Source: Pedobacter psychrotolerans
Lineage (GTDB): Bacteria > Bacteroidota > Bacteroidia > Sphingobacteriales > Sphingobacteriaceae
Length of the DNA: 64,000 nt
Reading direction: 5' to 3'
Assembly: GCF_004340665.1 (NCBI RefSeq)
Contig: NZ_SLWO01000001.1
Coordinates: 248,355 to 312,354 of the forward strand
The notes beneath the pieces are model-generated. The model saw only the letters and a program-made list of their open reading frames with translations. It was not told the DNA's origin and ran no database searches. Below are positions 43,276-53,024 of this stretch, in pieces; position 1 is the stretch's first letter; each line of letters begins with the position of its first letter. Position numbers and translations under genes: made by a program.

Positions 43276-44274
43276 ATGAGGCTGGCAATTAATGGTTTCG
43301 GGAGAATAGGCAGAACTTTTTTACGCCTGGCATTGCTAGAAGGCTTTGAGGTAGTTGCCATTAACGATTTGGCAGATGCAAAAGCCATGGCTCATCTTTT
43401 TAAATACGATTCTGTACACGGTGTTTTTAATGGAGAAGTAGCTGCAAAACCAGATGCACTGGTTATTGGCAAACTTGCCATTCCCGTTTTTTCGATTAAA
43501 GAAGCTGATGAGCTTCCGTGGTCTGCCTTGAGGGTAGATCTGGTGATTGATTGTACTGGAAAAAATCTAACGATGGAGACCGCTGGCAAACACATTACGG
43601 CAGGAGCTAAACAAGTATTGATTTCAGCACCTGCTGCAGATGATATTCCGATGGTGGTATTAGGTGTTAATGAAAGCCAAATTGATTTAAAAAGTAAAAT
43701 TATTTCCAATGCCAGCTGTACCACCAACAATATTGCACCAATGATTAAAATATTAAATGATCACTGGGGAGTAGAAGAAGGTTACATTACCACTATTCAC
43801 TCCATGACTGGTGATCAGAACCTCCATGATTCCAATCACAAAGACCTTCGCCGGGCAAGAGCAGCGTCTTCTTCCATTATTCCTACCACTACAGGTGCAG
43901 CGAAAGCCATTACCCACATCTTTCCAGAGCTGGATGGCTGTTTAGGCGGCGCCGGAATAAGGGTTCCTGTTTTAAATGGTTCGTTAACTGATTTTACCTG
44001 TTTATTAAAAAAGAAAACAACCATTGCCGAAATTAATGCAGCATTTAAAACTGCTGCGGAAAATGAACTGGCAGGTGTGATTGAATATACTGAAGACCCG
44101 ATTGTTTCTGTGGATATTATTAATAATCCCCATTCCTGCATTTTTGATTCACTTTTAACTTCTATAGTAGGGGATATGGTTAAAGTGGTTGGCTGGTACG
44201 ATAATGAATTTGGTTACAGTTCACGCTTGGTAGATGTGGTTAAAAAAATTAATCAGGCGAACCAGTACAATTAA
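43276..44274 (+). CDS. gap: Glyceraldehyde-3-phosphate dehydrogenase, type I
   Basis: Glycolytic/gluconeogenic NAD-dependent dehydrogenase of 332 aa. N-terminal Rossmann signature INGFGRIGRTFLRLAL, catalytic Cys in ASCTTNN near residue 150, HSMTGDQ with the catalytic His, and the C-terminal WYDNEFGYSSRLVD. Cytosolic. Full length for the family. Convergent with the Nudix regulator gene, 31 bp between stops. Confidence 0.97.
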   Translation: MRLAINGFGRIGRTFLRLALLEGFEVVAINDLADAKAMAHLFKYDSVHGVFNGEVAAKPDALVIGKLAIPVFSIKEADELPWSALRVDLVIDCTGKNLTMETAGKHITAGAKQVLISAPAADDIPMVVLGVNESQIDLKSKIISNASCTTNNIAPMIKILNDHWGVEEGYITTIHSMTGDQNLHDSNHKDLRRARAASSSIIPTTTGAAKAITHIFPELDGCLGGAGIRVPVLNGSLTDFTCLLKKKTTIAEINAAFKTAAENELAGVIEYTEDPIVSVDIINNPHSCIFDSLLTSIVGDMVKVVGWYDNEFGYSSRLVDVVKKINQANQYN

Positions 44275-44305
44275 TTTTCTGTAAAAAATTAAGGTGTTTT
44301 TTAAG

Positions 44306-45040
44306 CTACCAGTTTAAGCCACCTAATGCTTTTTTATATTTATCCTCATCAAATTTATACAAGTCGGGCGCTTTGTAGGCACCACCTCTCCGTTGCTCAT
44401 CTAATTTTATAAGGATATCATAACGCATCATTTTGCGATAAAAATTTCCACGATTTAGCTTTTCTCCAAGAATAGCCTCGTATAAACCCTGTAACTCAGG
44501 AAGTGTAAATGCTTCCGGTAGTAAATTATAGCCAATTGGCTTATGGCTAATGTGCTCCCTTAAAGTACTTAGTGCCTTTTTTATGATGATTTCATGGTCC
44601 ATTACCATATTAGGAATCGGGTGAACAGGCTTCCATTCACAACAGTCAGTAAAGTGATCTGGAATAGGATTAACCTGTGTCTGATCAACCAATGCATAAT
44701 ATCCAATGGTGATGAAGCGCTGCTTATGCCATAAATCATCCGGGTAATCCTTAAAATATCCTTCAGAACGGTTGAGATCACCAAATACCCCAAAATGATT
44801 CAGAAATATTTTATCAGCGCCACTTCTTTCATATAAAATTCTTTTGGCCGCATCATCAATTCCCTCATTTTTTTGTAAATATCCACCTGGCAAAATCCAG
44901 TTTTCTTCCTCTTTAATTTTAAGCAATAACACATTTAACTGGTTGTTCAGGAAGCCGAATACCACACTGTCTATTGAAATATGAGGGATTGAATTTTGCC
45001 ATAACTCCGCACTTGCATCTTTAATATCCTGGTTGGTCAT
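44306..45040 (-). CDS. Nudix-domain transcriptional regulator (NrtR/AraR-like)
   Basis: Protein of 244 aa with an N-terminal Nudix fold and a C-terminal winged helix (~residues 155-235, including LPELQGLYEAILGEKLNRGNF). The Nudix box is degenerate: G-x5-E-x7-R is kept but the REUxEE core reads RILYER, so hydrolase activity is doubtful. Bacteroidetes relatives regulate sugar catabolism by binding a nucleotide or sugar ligand. Divergent from the outer-membrane barrel gene, so it probably controls the glycan locus at 45225-50996. Confidence 0.85.
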   Translation of the reverse strand: MTNQDIKDASAELWQNSIPHISIDSVVFGFLNNQLNVLLLKIKEEENWILPGGYLQKNEGIDDAAKRILYERSGADKIFLNHFGVFGDLNRSEGYFKDYPDDLWHKQRFITIGYYALVDQTQVNPIPDHFTDCCEWKPVHPIPNMVMDHEIIIKKALSTLREHISHKPIGYNLLPEAFTLPELQGLYEAILGEKLNRGNFYRKMMRYDILIKLDEQRRGGAYKAPDLYKFDEDKYKKALGGLNW

Positions 45041-45224
45041 AGGTTTATTTTATGTGAATTAATGACTTCTAAAATTAATAATTTGTTTTTCTTAATTAAA
45101 CATATTAATATTGCTTCATAATGAAGCAATGATAAATATGCTGATTTATGCTAACCAATGTCGCTTTCCTTCATTTTTTTGCTGAAAACTACTATAAAAA
45201 TTACATACTTAATCCCAGTTGGCT

Positions 45225-47462
45225 ATGAGCACCCTAAAGCGTACCTTTTTATTAATCCTATCTGTATGGAGCATTTCATCCTATGCACAGGAAAAAATAA
45301 GAAGAGATTCCATCCCCCAAAAGAAAATAGCAGAAAAAAAAGAAGAAGATAACCGAAATGTAATGCTAAATGCGGCAAATAATACCGGCCCCCGAGATGT
45401 AAATATTGGTTTGCCATCCACAGTTGGTGGCATTACCATTCAGGAAAATAACCTGCCTGTTGTTTACTTTTTTTGGCCCGAATTACCAAACAGAACTTGG
45501 CGCCAAAGTGTGAGCCTGCAAAAAACAGGTTTATTAAAAATAGGAGAATCAGTAATTACTACAGGAGATCTGGGTTTTGCGGTTAATTCCTATACAAAAC
45601 TGGGTACACCGAAATTAGAAGTTGTAGGTAACTTATCAGGCAGCCATTATGGTTGGTTAAAAGGTGATGTAAACGTTTCGGGGCCAATATCAAATGGTTG
45701 GTCATATGTAGCTGGAATTTATCAAAACTATGATCCCAATTCTTTTGATGTTCAATTTTCCAATTATTCTGATAAAACACAAATTTATCGTGCTGGGTTA
45801 ACGAAGCGATTCAAAAAAGATAAAGGAGAGATCAGTTTTCTATATAAATATGCCAATTCCATTTCATTAACCAATTATGCCGTGTTTAAATACAAAGAGA
45901 ACGGACAGGTTGAGGAGCTGGATAATTTTAGAATTGGCAGGGATTCTTACATCATCAATGATGGGATTATGAAGTTTAAGGATATCCGTACAGGAGCATT
46001 TTCTTTTAAAAATGAAGGTGGAAATGATGCGGCATCAAGTTCACACAGTTTTGATGTGCTTGGAAATTACAAGCTTAAAAACGACTGGAAATTTAATTTC
46101 AGTACGCGTTTAAGATTTGCAAAAGCCACAACACTTACCAATATTCCTTTAGGCATTCTTCAGGCGGGATCAAACGATGGCTTTTCTTACGTAAACAACG
46201 GACAAGCGTATACCGGAAACGTAAATTCTATGCTGGGCTTGTCTACACCAAAAACGCCTACGCAAACTTTTCTTTCAAGATTTGAATTGACAAAAAAAGT
46301 AAATAACCACAATCTAAGGGTGGGTTTAACCGAATATTATTATAATGTGGATCAATATACTTCTAGCCGGTCCTTCTATTATCAAACCGTTTCGGCCAAT
46401 CCGGAAAAGCTGGTGCGAAATACACCAGGCGGAACTTCAAACACGGATGCCGATGGCTTTTACAATTATAATGTTGGCGGAGAATATCATGATGGTTATG
46501 AAAATAAATTGTCTACCTATTTTTCAGACAACTGGAGTATTTCAGATAAATTCTCCCTTAACTATGGCATTAATTTAAGATACCAGAAATTAAGTGGAAA
46601 TTATTACCAAACACCACGTACTGCAGGCTTTGTCTTCGATCCTACGCAAACAAGCCCAATTGATAACAACTGGTTCCATTTAGGTGGATCAGTAAATGCC
46701 GTTTACAAAATTACCAATAGGCTTGGCTTACTTGCTGATTTTACCTATGCGGAGAATAACGGTCGATTGGAAAGCTATTCAGGTGCGGTGGTGCCAAACA
46801 TGTCTAAAACTAAAAGTCCGCTTGGTGCTTTTGGTATCTACTATAATCACGATAAATTTAGTGTCGTTTCTCAGGCCACTTATTTAACCAGAAACAATTA
46901 CTTCTCTCGTTTAAACCTGGTGAACCCTGGCAATGCCAGTGAATCGCAGGTGGCTACAGTCAACTATGACATTCAAACATTGGGTTGGACTACCGATATC
47001 GTAGCCAATCCGTTTAAAGGATTCAATATCCACTATCTAGTTACTTTTCAAAATCCAATTTATAAAAACTACAACTTCACCGCCTTTGGAAATAACTACT
47101 CATATGATAATAAAAACGTATTGGAAATTTCTAAAGTGTTAATGGAGATTGATCCAAGTTATACCTACAAAGATTTTAAAGTTTGGGCCAGTTTCCGCTA
47201 TTTCAGCAAGCAATTTGCTAACTTAACCAATGCACTTTATTTTGCTGCCCGATGGGAAACTTTTGGTGGCATAAACTATAAGGTGAACAAACATTTCGAT
47301 TTCGGTGTAACTGCGGTTAACTTCTTAAACCAGACTGGTGCAAAAGGTACCATCAATGGCGCAGAGTTAATTACAGACGCATCTGCTTATTATAACCAAA
47401 TTTTAGTAGGTTCTTATATCCGTCCGTTTACCGTTGAGGCCTCATTAAATTTCAGATTCTAA
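45225..47462 (+). CDS. TonB-dependent-receptor-like outer-membrane protein
   Basis: Outer-membrane beta-barrel of 745 aa from the ATG at 45225 (a TTG two codons earlier is less likely). Signal peptide ends SISSYAQ. A plug-like region follows (DVNIGLPSTVGGITIQEN, LPVVYFFWPELPNR), then many alternating amphipathic strands, ending with the outer-membrane C-terminal Phe (LNFRF). No clear TonB box or carboxypeptidase-like extension. Probably imports an oligosaccharide used by the downstream esterase and GH3 enzyme. No SusD partner is present. Confidence 0.78.
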   Translation: MSTLKRTFLLILSVWSISSYAQEKIRRDSIPQKKIAEKKEEDNRNVMLNAANNTGPRDVNIGLPSTVGGITIQENNLPVVYFFWPELPNRTWRQSVSLQKTGLLKIGESVITTGDLGFAVNSYTKLGTPKLEVVGNLSGSHYGWLKGDVNVSGPISNGWSYVAGIYQNYDPNSFDVQFSNYSDKTQIYRAGLTKRFKKDKGEISFLYKYANSISLTNYAVFKYKENGQVEELDNFRIGRDSYIINDGIMKFKDIRTGAFSFKNEGGNDAASSSHSFDVLGNYKLKNDWKFNFSTRLRFAKATTLTNIPLGILQAGSNDGFSYVNNGQAYTGNVNSMLGLSTPKTPTQTFLSRFELTKKVNNHNLRVGLTEYYYNVDQYTSSRSFYYQTVSANPEKLVRNTPGGTSNTDADGFYNYNVGGEYHDGYENKLSTYFSDNWSISDKFSLNYGINLRYQKLSGNYYQTPRTAGFVFDPTQTSPIDNNWFHLGGSVNAVYKITNRLGLLADFTYAENNGRLESYSGAVVPNMSKTKSPLGAFGIYYNHDKFSVVSQATYLTRNNYFSRLNLVNPGNASESQVATVNYDIQTLGWTTDIVANPFKGFNIHYLVTFQNPIYKNYNFTAFGNNYSYDNKNVLEISKVLMEIDPSYTYKDFKVWASFRYFSKQFANLTNALYFAARWETFGGINYKVNKHFDFGVTAVNFLNQTGAKGTINGAELITDASAYYNQILVGSYIRPFTVEASLNFRF

Positions 47463-47466
47463 CTAA

Positions 47467-47586
47467 ATGAAGAAAATTACAGTAATTCTGTCTATGGTCC
47501 TGTTGGCGAACTTTTCGTTATGTGCGCAACAGTTCTCCATCGTTAAAAATAACCGTGGTTCCACGCTTGGCTATTCTGACAGTTAG
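47467..47586 (+). pseudogene. Truncated secreted-protein remnant (39 codons)
   Basis: An ATG 4 bp after the barrel stop opens a 39-aa reading frame. It has a textbook signal peptide (MKKITVILSMVLLANFSLCA), the mature start QQFSIVKNNRGSTLGYSDS, and then a stop. The operon position between a receptor and an esterase, and the abrupt end, suggest the 5' end of a secreted glycoside hydrolase whose body was deleted. A functional short peptide cannot be excluded. Confidence 0.6.
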
Positions 47587-47633
47587 GCTATTAAAACATT
47601 TACGGTTTAAGATTAAATAATAAAATAAATTAT

Positions 47634-48521
47634 ATGAAAAATAAAATTCCCTTATTACTATTTACTGCACTTAGCTTTTCTTTTTCAGTTAAAGCACAGG
47701 AAGCAATTAAACTATACAATGGCAAAGCACCAGGATCTGAAAACTGGAAGCAGAAAGAAGCACAGGTCTATTCCGAACTCTTTAAAACAGAAGTGGTTTA
47801 CAATGTAACAGAGCCATCTGTTATAGTTTACAAGGTGCCCGAGGGTGTGAAAAATACAGGTACAGCCGTCATAATTGCTCCTGGTGGTGGATTTCAGAGT
47901 TTATCTATTAATAGAGAAGGAATAGATTTAGCCAAGCGACTAAGTGAAAAGGGAATTACCGCATTAGTATTGAAATATCGTTTACTCAAAACCATTTCGA
48001 ATGATCCAGCAAAGGAAATGATGGATAAGCTGAAAGACCGTGCAGCTTTTGAAAAAAGTACCGTACCATTGGTTGAAATGGCAGCACAGGATGGAAAGAA
48101 AGCTCTTCAATATGTTTATGAAAATGCGGCTAAACTAGGCGTAAAAATCAATCAGATTGGCATCATCGGTTTTTCTGCGGGCAGTACGGTCGCCATGCAA
48201 ACCGTATTGAATAATAACAGCAACTTTATTCCAAATTTTGCAGCGTCTATTTATGGAGGTGTTTCCGCAGAACTCTTGCAAAAGCCCTTACCTAAACTCA
48301 ATACTCCTTTATTTGTGTGTGCCGCAACAGATGATCAGCTAAAACTGGCACCAAGAAGTATTCAGTTGTATAACAAATGGCTTGAAGGTGGTTACCCGGT
48401 AGAGTTGCACATGTATGAAAAAGGCGGTCATGGCTTTGGAATGGGCAAACAAAACCTACCAGTAGATAGCTGGGCTGATCGGTTTGAAGACTGGTTAAAA
48501 TATCACAAATTATTAAACTAA
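47634..48521 (+). CDS. Secreted alpha/beta-hydrolase esterase (acetyl-xylan-esterase-like)
   Basis: Protein of 295 aa with a signal peptide ending SVKAQE. Oxyanion-hole segment APGGGFQSLSINREG, nucleophile elbow GFSAGS (Ser near residue 180), acidic residue in the CAATDDQL region, and the catalytic His in KGGHGFGM near residue 264. This pattern is common among carbohydrate deacetylases in hemicellulose loci. Periplasmic or outer surface. Encoded directly before the GH3 gene (21 bp), so they probably act on the same acetylated oligosaccharide. Confidence 0.85.
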   Translation: MKNKIPLLLFTALSFSFSVKAQEAIKLYNGKAPGSENWKQKEAQVYSELFKTEVVYNVTEPSVIVYKVPEGVKNTGTAVIIAPGGGFQSLSINREGIDLAKRLSEKGITALVLKYRLLKTISNDPAKEMMDKLKDRAAFEKSTVPLVEMAAQDGKKALQYVYENAAKLGVKINQIGIIGFSAGSTVAMQTVLNNNSNFIPNFAASIYGGVSAELLQKPLPKLNTPLFVCAATDDQLKLAPRSIQLYNKWLEGGYPVELHMYEKGGHGFGMGKQNLPVDSWADRFEDWLKYHKLLN

Positions 48522-48542
48522 TTATAGCCAAATATATAAAAC

Positions 48543-50996
48543 ATGAAAAAGCATCACGTAAATCAGACTTTAAAGCTATCGCTGATGGCAGCATTGGTAT
48601 TTTCAAATATCTCCTGGAAAAATGCACCCTCAAAAGGCACAGAAAAATTCCCAAAAATTTCCATTAACGGTTTTACTTTCGAAGATTTAAACCGAAATGG
48701 CAAGTTAGATAAATATGAAGATTACCGCTTGCCAATTAGTGAGCGCATTGATGATCTGATCAGCAAAATGACTGATGAGGAAAAAGCATCAATGTTAATG
48801 GGAACCGGAATGCCAGGTTTTGATGGTTTAACGCCAGTAGTGGGTGCAATAGAAGGTCGGGTTCCTGGAGCGGCTGGTGGAACTTATGCCATCAAACGTT
48901 TAGGGATTCCGGAAATTATTGTGGCCGATGGTCCTGCCGGATTGCGCATCAAACCCATCCGCGATAACAATAAAAATACCTATTACTGTACAGCTTTTCC
49001 GGTGGGAACTGCGCTTGCCTCAACCTGGAACCCAGAATTAATCCAGAGCGTTGGTAAAGCCATGGGCAATGAAGTGAAAGAATATGGGGTTGATGTGCTT
49101 TTGGCTCCAGCCTTAAACATCCACAGAAACCCTTTGAACGGGCGCAATTTTGAATACTATTCAGAAGATCCGCTTATTTCGGGTAAAATAGCTGCGGCTA
49201 TGGTAAATGGAATCCAATCAAACGGTGTAGGTACTTCCATTAAACATTTTGCAGCCAATAACCAGGAAACGAATCGCCTTTCGATTAATGAGCACATCAC
49301 CGAAAGAACCATGCGAGAGCTTTACTTAAAAGGCTTTGAAATCGCGGTAAAGGAATCTAATCCATGGACAGTGATGTCATCCTACAACCTGATCAATGGA
49401 ACTTATACTTCAGCAAGAAAAGATTTGTTAACTGATATCTTGCGCGATGAATGGGGCTTTAAAGGGATTGTAATGACCGATTGGTTTGGTGGTTATGCTG
49501 GATTCAGTGCGTTACAAGGTGGAACCAGTAATGTGGTGGAACAGCTTGATGCAGGAAACGATTTATTAATGCCCGGACTTCCTGCACAAAAAAAGGCCAT
49601 TTTAGAAAACATGAAAAATGGCAAGCTTTCAAAAGCGGTGGTAGATACCAACATTAAAAGAATTTTGGAACTGGTTTTTAAATCGCCAACCATGGCGAAG
49701 TATAAATATACTGATAAGCCAAACTTAAAGGCCAATGCCGAAGTAACCCGAAATGCAGCTGCTGAAGGAATGATCTTGCTTAAAAACGAGCATAATTTAT
49801 TGCCCTACCAAACCAAAGAAAAGGCCATTTCAGCATTTGGCGTAACCTCATACGATTTTATTGCAGGCGGAACCGGAAGTGGAGATGTAAATGAAGCTTA
49901 TACCGTTTCCTTAATTGAAGGGTTGGAAAAAGGAGGGTATCAATTGGATGCAGAACTTAAAACCATGTACACGCCATTTGCAGCAAAAGAAAAGGCAGCA
50001 GAACTGGAAAGCCGTAAAAAACGCGGAATCCTGGCATTGCCACAAAGATTACCTGAGCTAGATTTGAGTAAAGAATTGATTGCGAAAAAAGCAGCCTCAA
50101 CTGAATTGGCTGTTATTACCATCGGAAGAAATTCAGGTGAAGGAGGCGACAGAACGGTAGATAACGATTTTAATTTAGCAGCAGACGAGGTAAGCCTGAT
50201 CGATAACGTAACCGAAGCTTTCCATGCAAAAGGCAAAAAGGTAGTAGTGATTTTAAATATTGGTGGCGTAATTGAAACTGCTAGCTGGAAAGATAAAGTG
50301 GATGCGATCTTATTATCTTGGCAGCCAGGTCAGGAAGGTGGAAACTCTGTAACCGATATTTTTAGTGGAAAAGTAACGCCTTCTGGAAAATTAACCATGA
50401 CCTTCCCGGTGAAGTATGAAGATACTCCATCGGCTAAAAACTGGTTAGGTACACCAGCTTCCAATCCGGAAAACGTAACCTATGCAGAAGGCATTTATGT
50501 TGGCTACCGCTATTTTAATACCTTCAAAGTGAAACCATCTTTTGAGTTTGGTTACGGATTATCTTATACCACTTTCGAATATTCCGATCTAAAATTGAGT
50601 AGCAAAACTTTTAATGGAAAGTTGACGGCTTCAGTTACGGTAAAAAACACTGGGAAGGTTGCAGGGAAGGAAATTGTACAACTCTATCTTTCAGCACCGT
50701 ATCAAAATATCGATAAACCTGTAGCGGAATTAAAAGCTTTTGCTAAAACAAAGTTGTTAAAATCAGGTCAGTCAGAAACGGTACAATTAACGTTATCGCC
50801 AAAAGATCTGGCTTCGTTTATGGAAAGCAGAAGTGCATGGGTAGCCGAAGCAGGAACCTATAAAGTGTCAATTGGTGCTTCATCATTAGCCATAAAACAA
50901 TCTGCAGAATTTTCTTTAGCTAAAGAACTGGAAGTAGAAAAAGTACATAAAGCTTTTGCCCTAACCACTCCGGTTAATGAGCTTAAAAGTAAATAA
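48543..50996 (+). CDS. Glycoside hydrolase family 3 (beta-glucosidase/xylosidase)
   Basis: Exported GH3 enzyme of 817 aa. N-terminal hydrophobic segment (residues ~10-25), then an EF-hand-like calcium loop (DLNRNGKLDKYED) typical of secreted members. GH3 N domain with KHFAANNQE and the nucleophile Asp in MTDWFGG near residue 311; GH3 C domain (GRNSGEGGDR, SWQPGQEGG); and a C-terminal fibronectin-III-like domain. Cleaves terminal beta-linked glucose or xylose; which one is not deducible. Followed by a strong terminator at 51002-51047. Confidence 0.94.
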   Translation: MKKHHVNQTLKLSLMAALVFSNISWKNAPSKGTEKFPKISINGFTFEDLNRNGKLDKYEDYRLPISERIDDLISKMTDEEKASMLMGTGMPGFDGLTPVVGAIEGRVPGAAGGTYAIKRLGIPEIIVADGPAGLRIKPIRDNNKNTYYCTAFPVGTALASTWNPELIQSVGKAMGNEVKEYGVDVLLAPALNIHRNPLNGRNFEYYSEDPLISGKIAAAMVNGIQSNGVGTSIKHFAANNQETNRLSINEHITERTMRELYLKGFEIAVKESNPWTVMSSYNLINGTYTSARKDLLTDILRDEWGFKGIVMTDWFGGYAGFSALQGGTSNVVEQLDAGNDLLMPGLPAQKKAILENMKNGKLSKAVVDTNIKRILELVFKSPTMAKYKYTDKPNLKANAEVTRNAAAEGMILLKNEHNLLPYQTKEKAISAFGVTSYDFIAGGTGSGDVNEAYTVSLIEGLEKGGYQLDAELKTMYTPFAAKEKAAELESRKKRGILALPQRLPELDLSKELIAKKAASTELAVITIGRNSGEGGDRTVDNDFNLAADEVSLIDNVTEAFHAKGKKVVVILNIGGVIETASWKDKVDAILLSWQPGQEGGNSVTDIFSGKVTPSGKLTMTFPVKYEDTPSAKNWLGTPASNPENVTYAEGIYVGYRYFNTFKVKPSFEFGYGLSYTTFEYSDLKLSSKTFNGKLTASVTVKNTGKVAGKEIVQLYLSAPYQNIDKPVAELKAFAKTKLLKSGQSETVQLTLSPKDLASFMESRSAWVAEAGTYKVSIGASSLAIKQSAEFSLAKELEVEKVHKAFALTTPVNELKSK

Positions 50997-51001
50997 ATTT
51001 T

Positions 51002-51047
51002 AAAGGCAGCCATAAAATTCTATAGATTGGGTTTTATGGCTGCTTTT
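51002..51047 (+). terminator. Rho-independent terminator of the glycan locus
   Basis: A 12-bp perfect stem, GCAGCCATAAAA (51006-51017) with TTTTATGGCTGC (51032-51043), a 14-nt loop, and a run of T after it, 6 bp downstream of the GH3 stop. Confidence 0.92.
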
Positions 51048-51170
51048 TATCATTTGAGTTGTCCCGCCTTATACTCTTTGCATTTCTAATTGCAACCATA
51101 ATGGCTTTCTGCTGAAAAGCAACTATCAAAATTCTTACCTCAATTTTTAATCAGGTTTCAAATGCTTTGC

Positions 51171-51178
51171 TAACTTTG
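51171..51178 (+). promoter_or_regulatory. Candidate -7 element upstream of GNAT-pgk
   Basis: TAACTTTG matches TAnnTTTG; it lies 70 bp before the GNAT start. No good TTTG at -33. Confidence 0.4.
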
Positions 51179-51247
51179 CCAAGGCTCTTGAAAAACATCC
51201 TTGTATCTGCCTTGTTGTTAGATACACAACTTTTGATAAAGTAATAT

Positions 51248-51679
51248 ATGGTTAAATTCATTCTTCCTGAAGAAGTTCTTCCACTCAGAAGCCTGATGTT
51301 AAGAAACGGTAAGCCATTGAATGAATGTGTTTTCGATGGAGATAAAGCCTACGATACCTTCCATCTCGGTTATGTGGAAGATGATCAAATCCTATCTATA
51401 GCTACTTTTATGCGTAACGATTTTTTTCCTGAAGATGGAGAAGGTTATCAACTTCGCGGAATGGCTACCCATCCTGATTATGGTGGCCGAGGCTATGGAG
51501 CAGCACTAATCAATTTTGCAATCGAATATTTAAAGGAGTACAAAACAGATTACCTTTGGTGCAATGCAAGGTCTGCTGCTGCGCCTTTCTATAAAAAAAT
51601 AGGGTTTATCAATGAATCACCTGAATTTGATATTCCAGGTATTGGTATTCACTACGAAATGAGACTAAAACTAAAATAA
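51248..51679 (+). CDS. GNAT-family N-acetyltransferase
   Basis: Protein of 143 aa with the acetyl-CoA-binding motif A (LRGMATHPDYGGRGYGAALI) and a C-terminal motif B region (PFYKKIGF). Substrate unknown. It lies 9 bp before pgk and shares its presumed promoter, so it is probably co-transcribed with pgk. Confidence 0.9.
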   Translation: MVKFILPEEVLPLRSLMLRNGKPLNECVFDGDKAYDTFHLGYVEDDQILSIATFMRNDFFPEDGEGYQLRGMATHPDYGGRGYGAALINFAIEYLKEYKTDYLWCNARSAAAPFYKKIGFINESPEFDIPGIGIHYEMRLKLK

Positions 51680-51688
51680 TATATAAAC

Positions 51689-52882
51689 ATGAAAACAATC
51701 GATCAGTTAAATTTTAAAGATAAAAAAGCGCTTATCAGGGTAGATTTTAATGTGCCTCTGGATGATGAATTTAAAATTACCGATGATAAAAGAATGCGTG
51801 CGGCATTGCCAACCATCACAAAAATTTTAAATGATGGCGGCTCTGTAGTGTTAATGTCTCACTTGGGCAGACCAAAAGATGGTCCGACTGATAAATATTC
51901 TTTAAAACATATTCTGGGCGATTTATCCCGCATGCTTGATCTGGAAGTAAAATTTGCTGCTGACTGTATTGGTGAAGATGCTGTTAACCAGGCAAAAAAT
52001 CTTTTCCCGGGTGAAGTCCTTTTATTAGAGAACTTACGTTTTTACAAGGAAGAAGAAAAAGGCGATGTAGCTTTCGCAGAAAAATTATCTAAACTTGGTA
52101 ATGTTTATGTGAACGATGCATTTGGTACAGCCCACCGTGCACACGCTTCTACTTCAATTATTGCACAGTTTTTCCCTGATGCAAAATACTTCGGTTATTT
52201 AATGGCTTCTGAAGTGGAAAACGCAGAAAAAATCTTAAACCATGCAGAACGTCCGTTCACTGCAATTATGGGTGGCGCGAAGGTTTCCGACAAAATCTTA
52301 TTAATCGAAAAATTATTAGATAAAGTAGATAACCTGATCATCGGTGGTGGTATGGCTTATACTTTTGCTAAGGCACAAGGTGGCGAAATTGGTACTTCGC
52401 TTTTGGAAGCTGATAAACAAGAACTTTCATTAGAATTAATCGAAAAAGCAAAAGCTAAGGGTGTAAATTTAATTTTGCCTGTTGATACGGTAATTGCTGA
52501 TAAATTTGCCAATGATGCAGATAAAAAAGATGTAGATTCAGGTCAGATTCCTGCTGATTGGATGGGATTAGATATTGGTCCGAAATCTGTTGCTTTATTT
52601 CAGGAAGTAATTAAAAATTCAAAAACTTTATTGTGGAATGGTCCGATGGGTGTTTTCGAAATGGAAAATTTTCAGGCAGGTACCAAAGCTGTAGCTGATG
52701 CTGTAGTGGCCGCTACGACTGATAACGGTGCGTTTTCATTAATTGGTGGTGGTGATTCTGCGGCTGCAATTGCTAAATTCGGTATGGAAGATAAGGTTAG
52801 CTACGTATCTACCGGTGGTGGTGCTTTATTAGAATATATGGAAGGTAAAGAATTACCAGGCGTTAAAGCAATTAACGGGTAA
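51689..52882 (+). CDS. pgk: Phosphoglycerate kinase
   Basis: Glycolytic enzyme of 397 aa, full length. N-terminal substrate-binding [10 protein letters not shown] and HLGRPK; central [13 protein letters not shown] and [10 protein letters not shown]-terminal nucleotide-binding NGPMGVFE and GGGDSAAAI. Cytosolic. Its stop is 7 bp before the first REP-like hairpin, which may serve as terminator. Confidence 0.98.
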   Translation: MKTIDQLNFKDKKALIRVDFNVPLDDEFKITDDKRMRAALPTITKILNDGGSVVLMSHLGRPKDGPTDKYSLKHILGDLSRMLDLEVKFAADCIGEDAVNQAKNLFPGEVLLLENLRFYKEEEKGDVAFAEKLSKLGNVYVNDAFGTAHRAHASTSIIAQFFPDAKYFGYLMASEVENAEKILNHAERPFTAIMGGAKVSDKILLIEKLLDKVDNLIIGGGMAYTFAKAQGGEIGTSLLEADKQELSLELIEKAKAKGVNLILPVDTVIADKFANDADKKDVDSGQIPADWMGLDIGPKSVALFQEVIKNSKTLLWNGPMGVFEMENFQAGTKAVADAVVAATTDNGAFSLIGGGDSAAAIAKFGMEDKVSYVSTGGGALLEYMEGKELPGVKAING

Positions 52883-52889
52883 TCACTTC

Positions 52890-52935
52890 GTCATCGGATG
52901 AATAATAGGCAACATGCTGATGTTCATCCGATGAC
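52890..52935. repeat. REP-like hairpin 1
   Basis: Perfect 13-bp arms, GTCATCGGATGAA (52890-52902) and TTCATCCGATGAC (52923-52935), with a loop starting TAATAGGC. Lies 7 bp after the pgk stop. Same arms and same loop start as hairpin 2, 90 bp on. Confidence 0.92.
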
Positions 52936-52979
52936 TATTTCATAAATAAATAATGGGCGGCCTGCTCATTTCATTTTCA

Positions 52980-53024
52980 GTCATCGGATGAATAATAGGC
53001 GATAGTTTATATTCATCCGATGAC
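52980..53024. repeat. REP-like hairpin 2, abutting the RAYT stop codon
   Basis: Arms GTCATCGGATGAA (52980-52992) and TTCATCCGATGAC (53012-53024). The final C is also the first forward base of the transposase stop codon (53024-53026). Direct repeat of hairpin 1. Typical layout of REP elements flanking their own transposase gene. Confidence 0.92.

Noticed and set aside
45158..45352. 64-codon plus-strand frame over the barrel gene start
   Set aside because: Out of frame with the clear signal peptide of the barrel gene and very rich in Lys/Arg at the end; a shadow frame.
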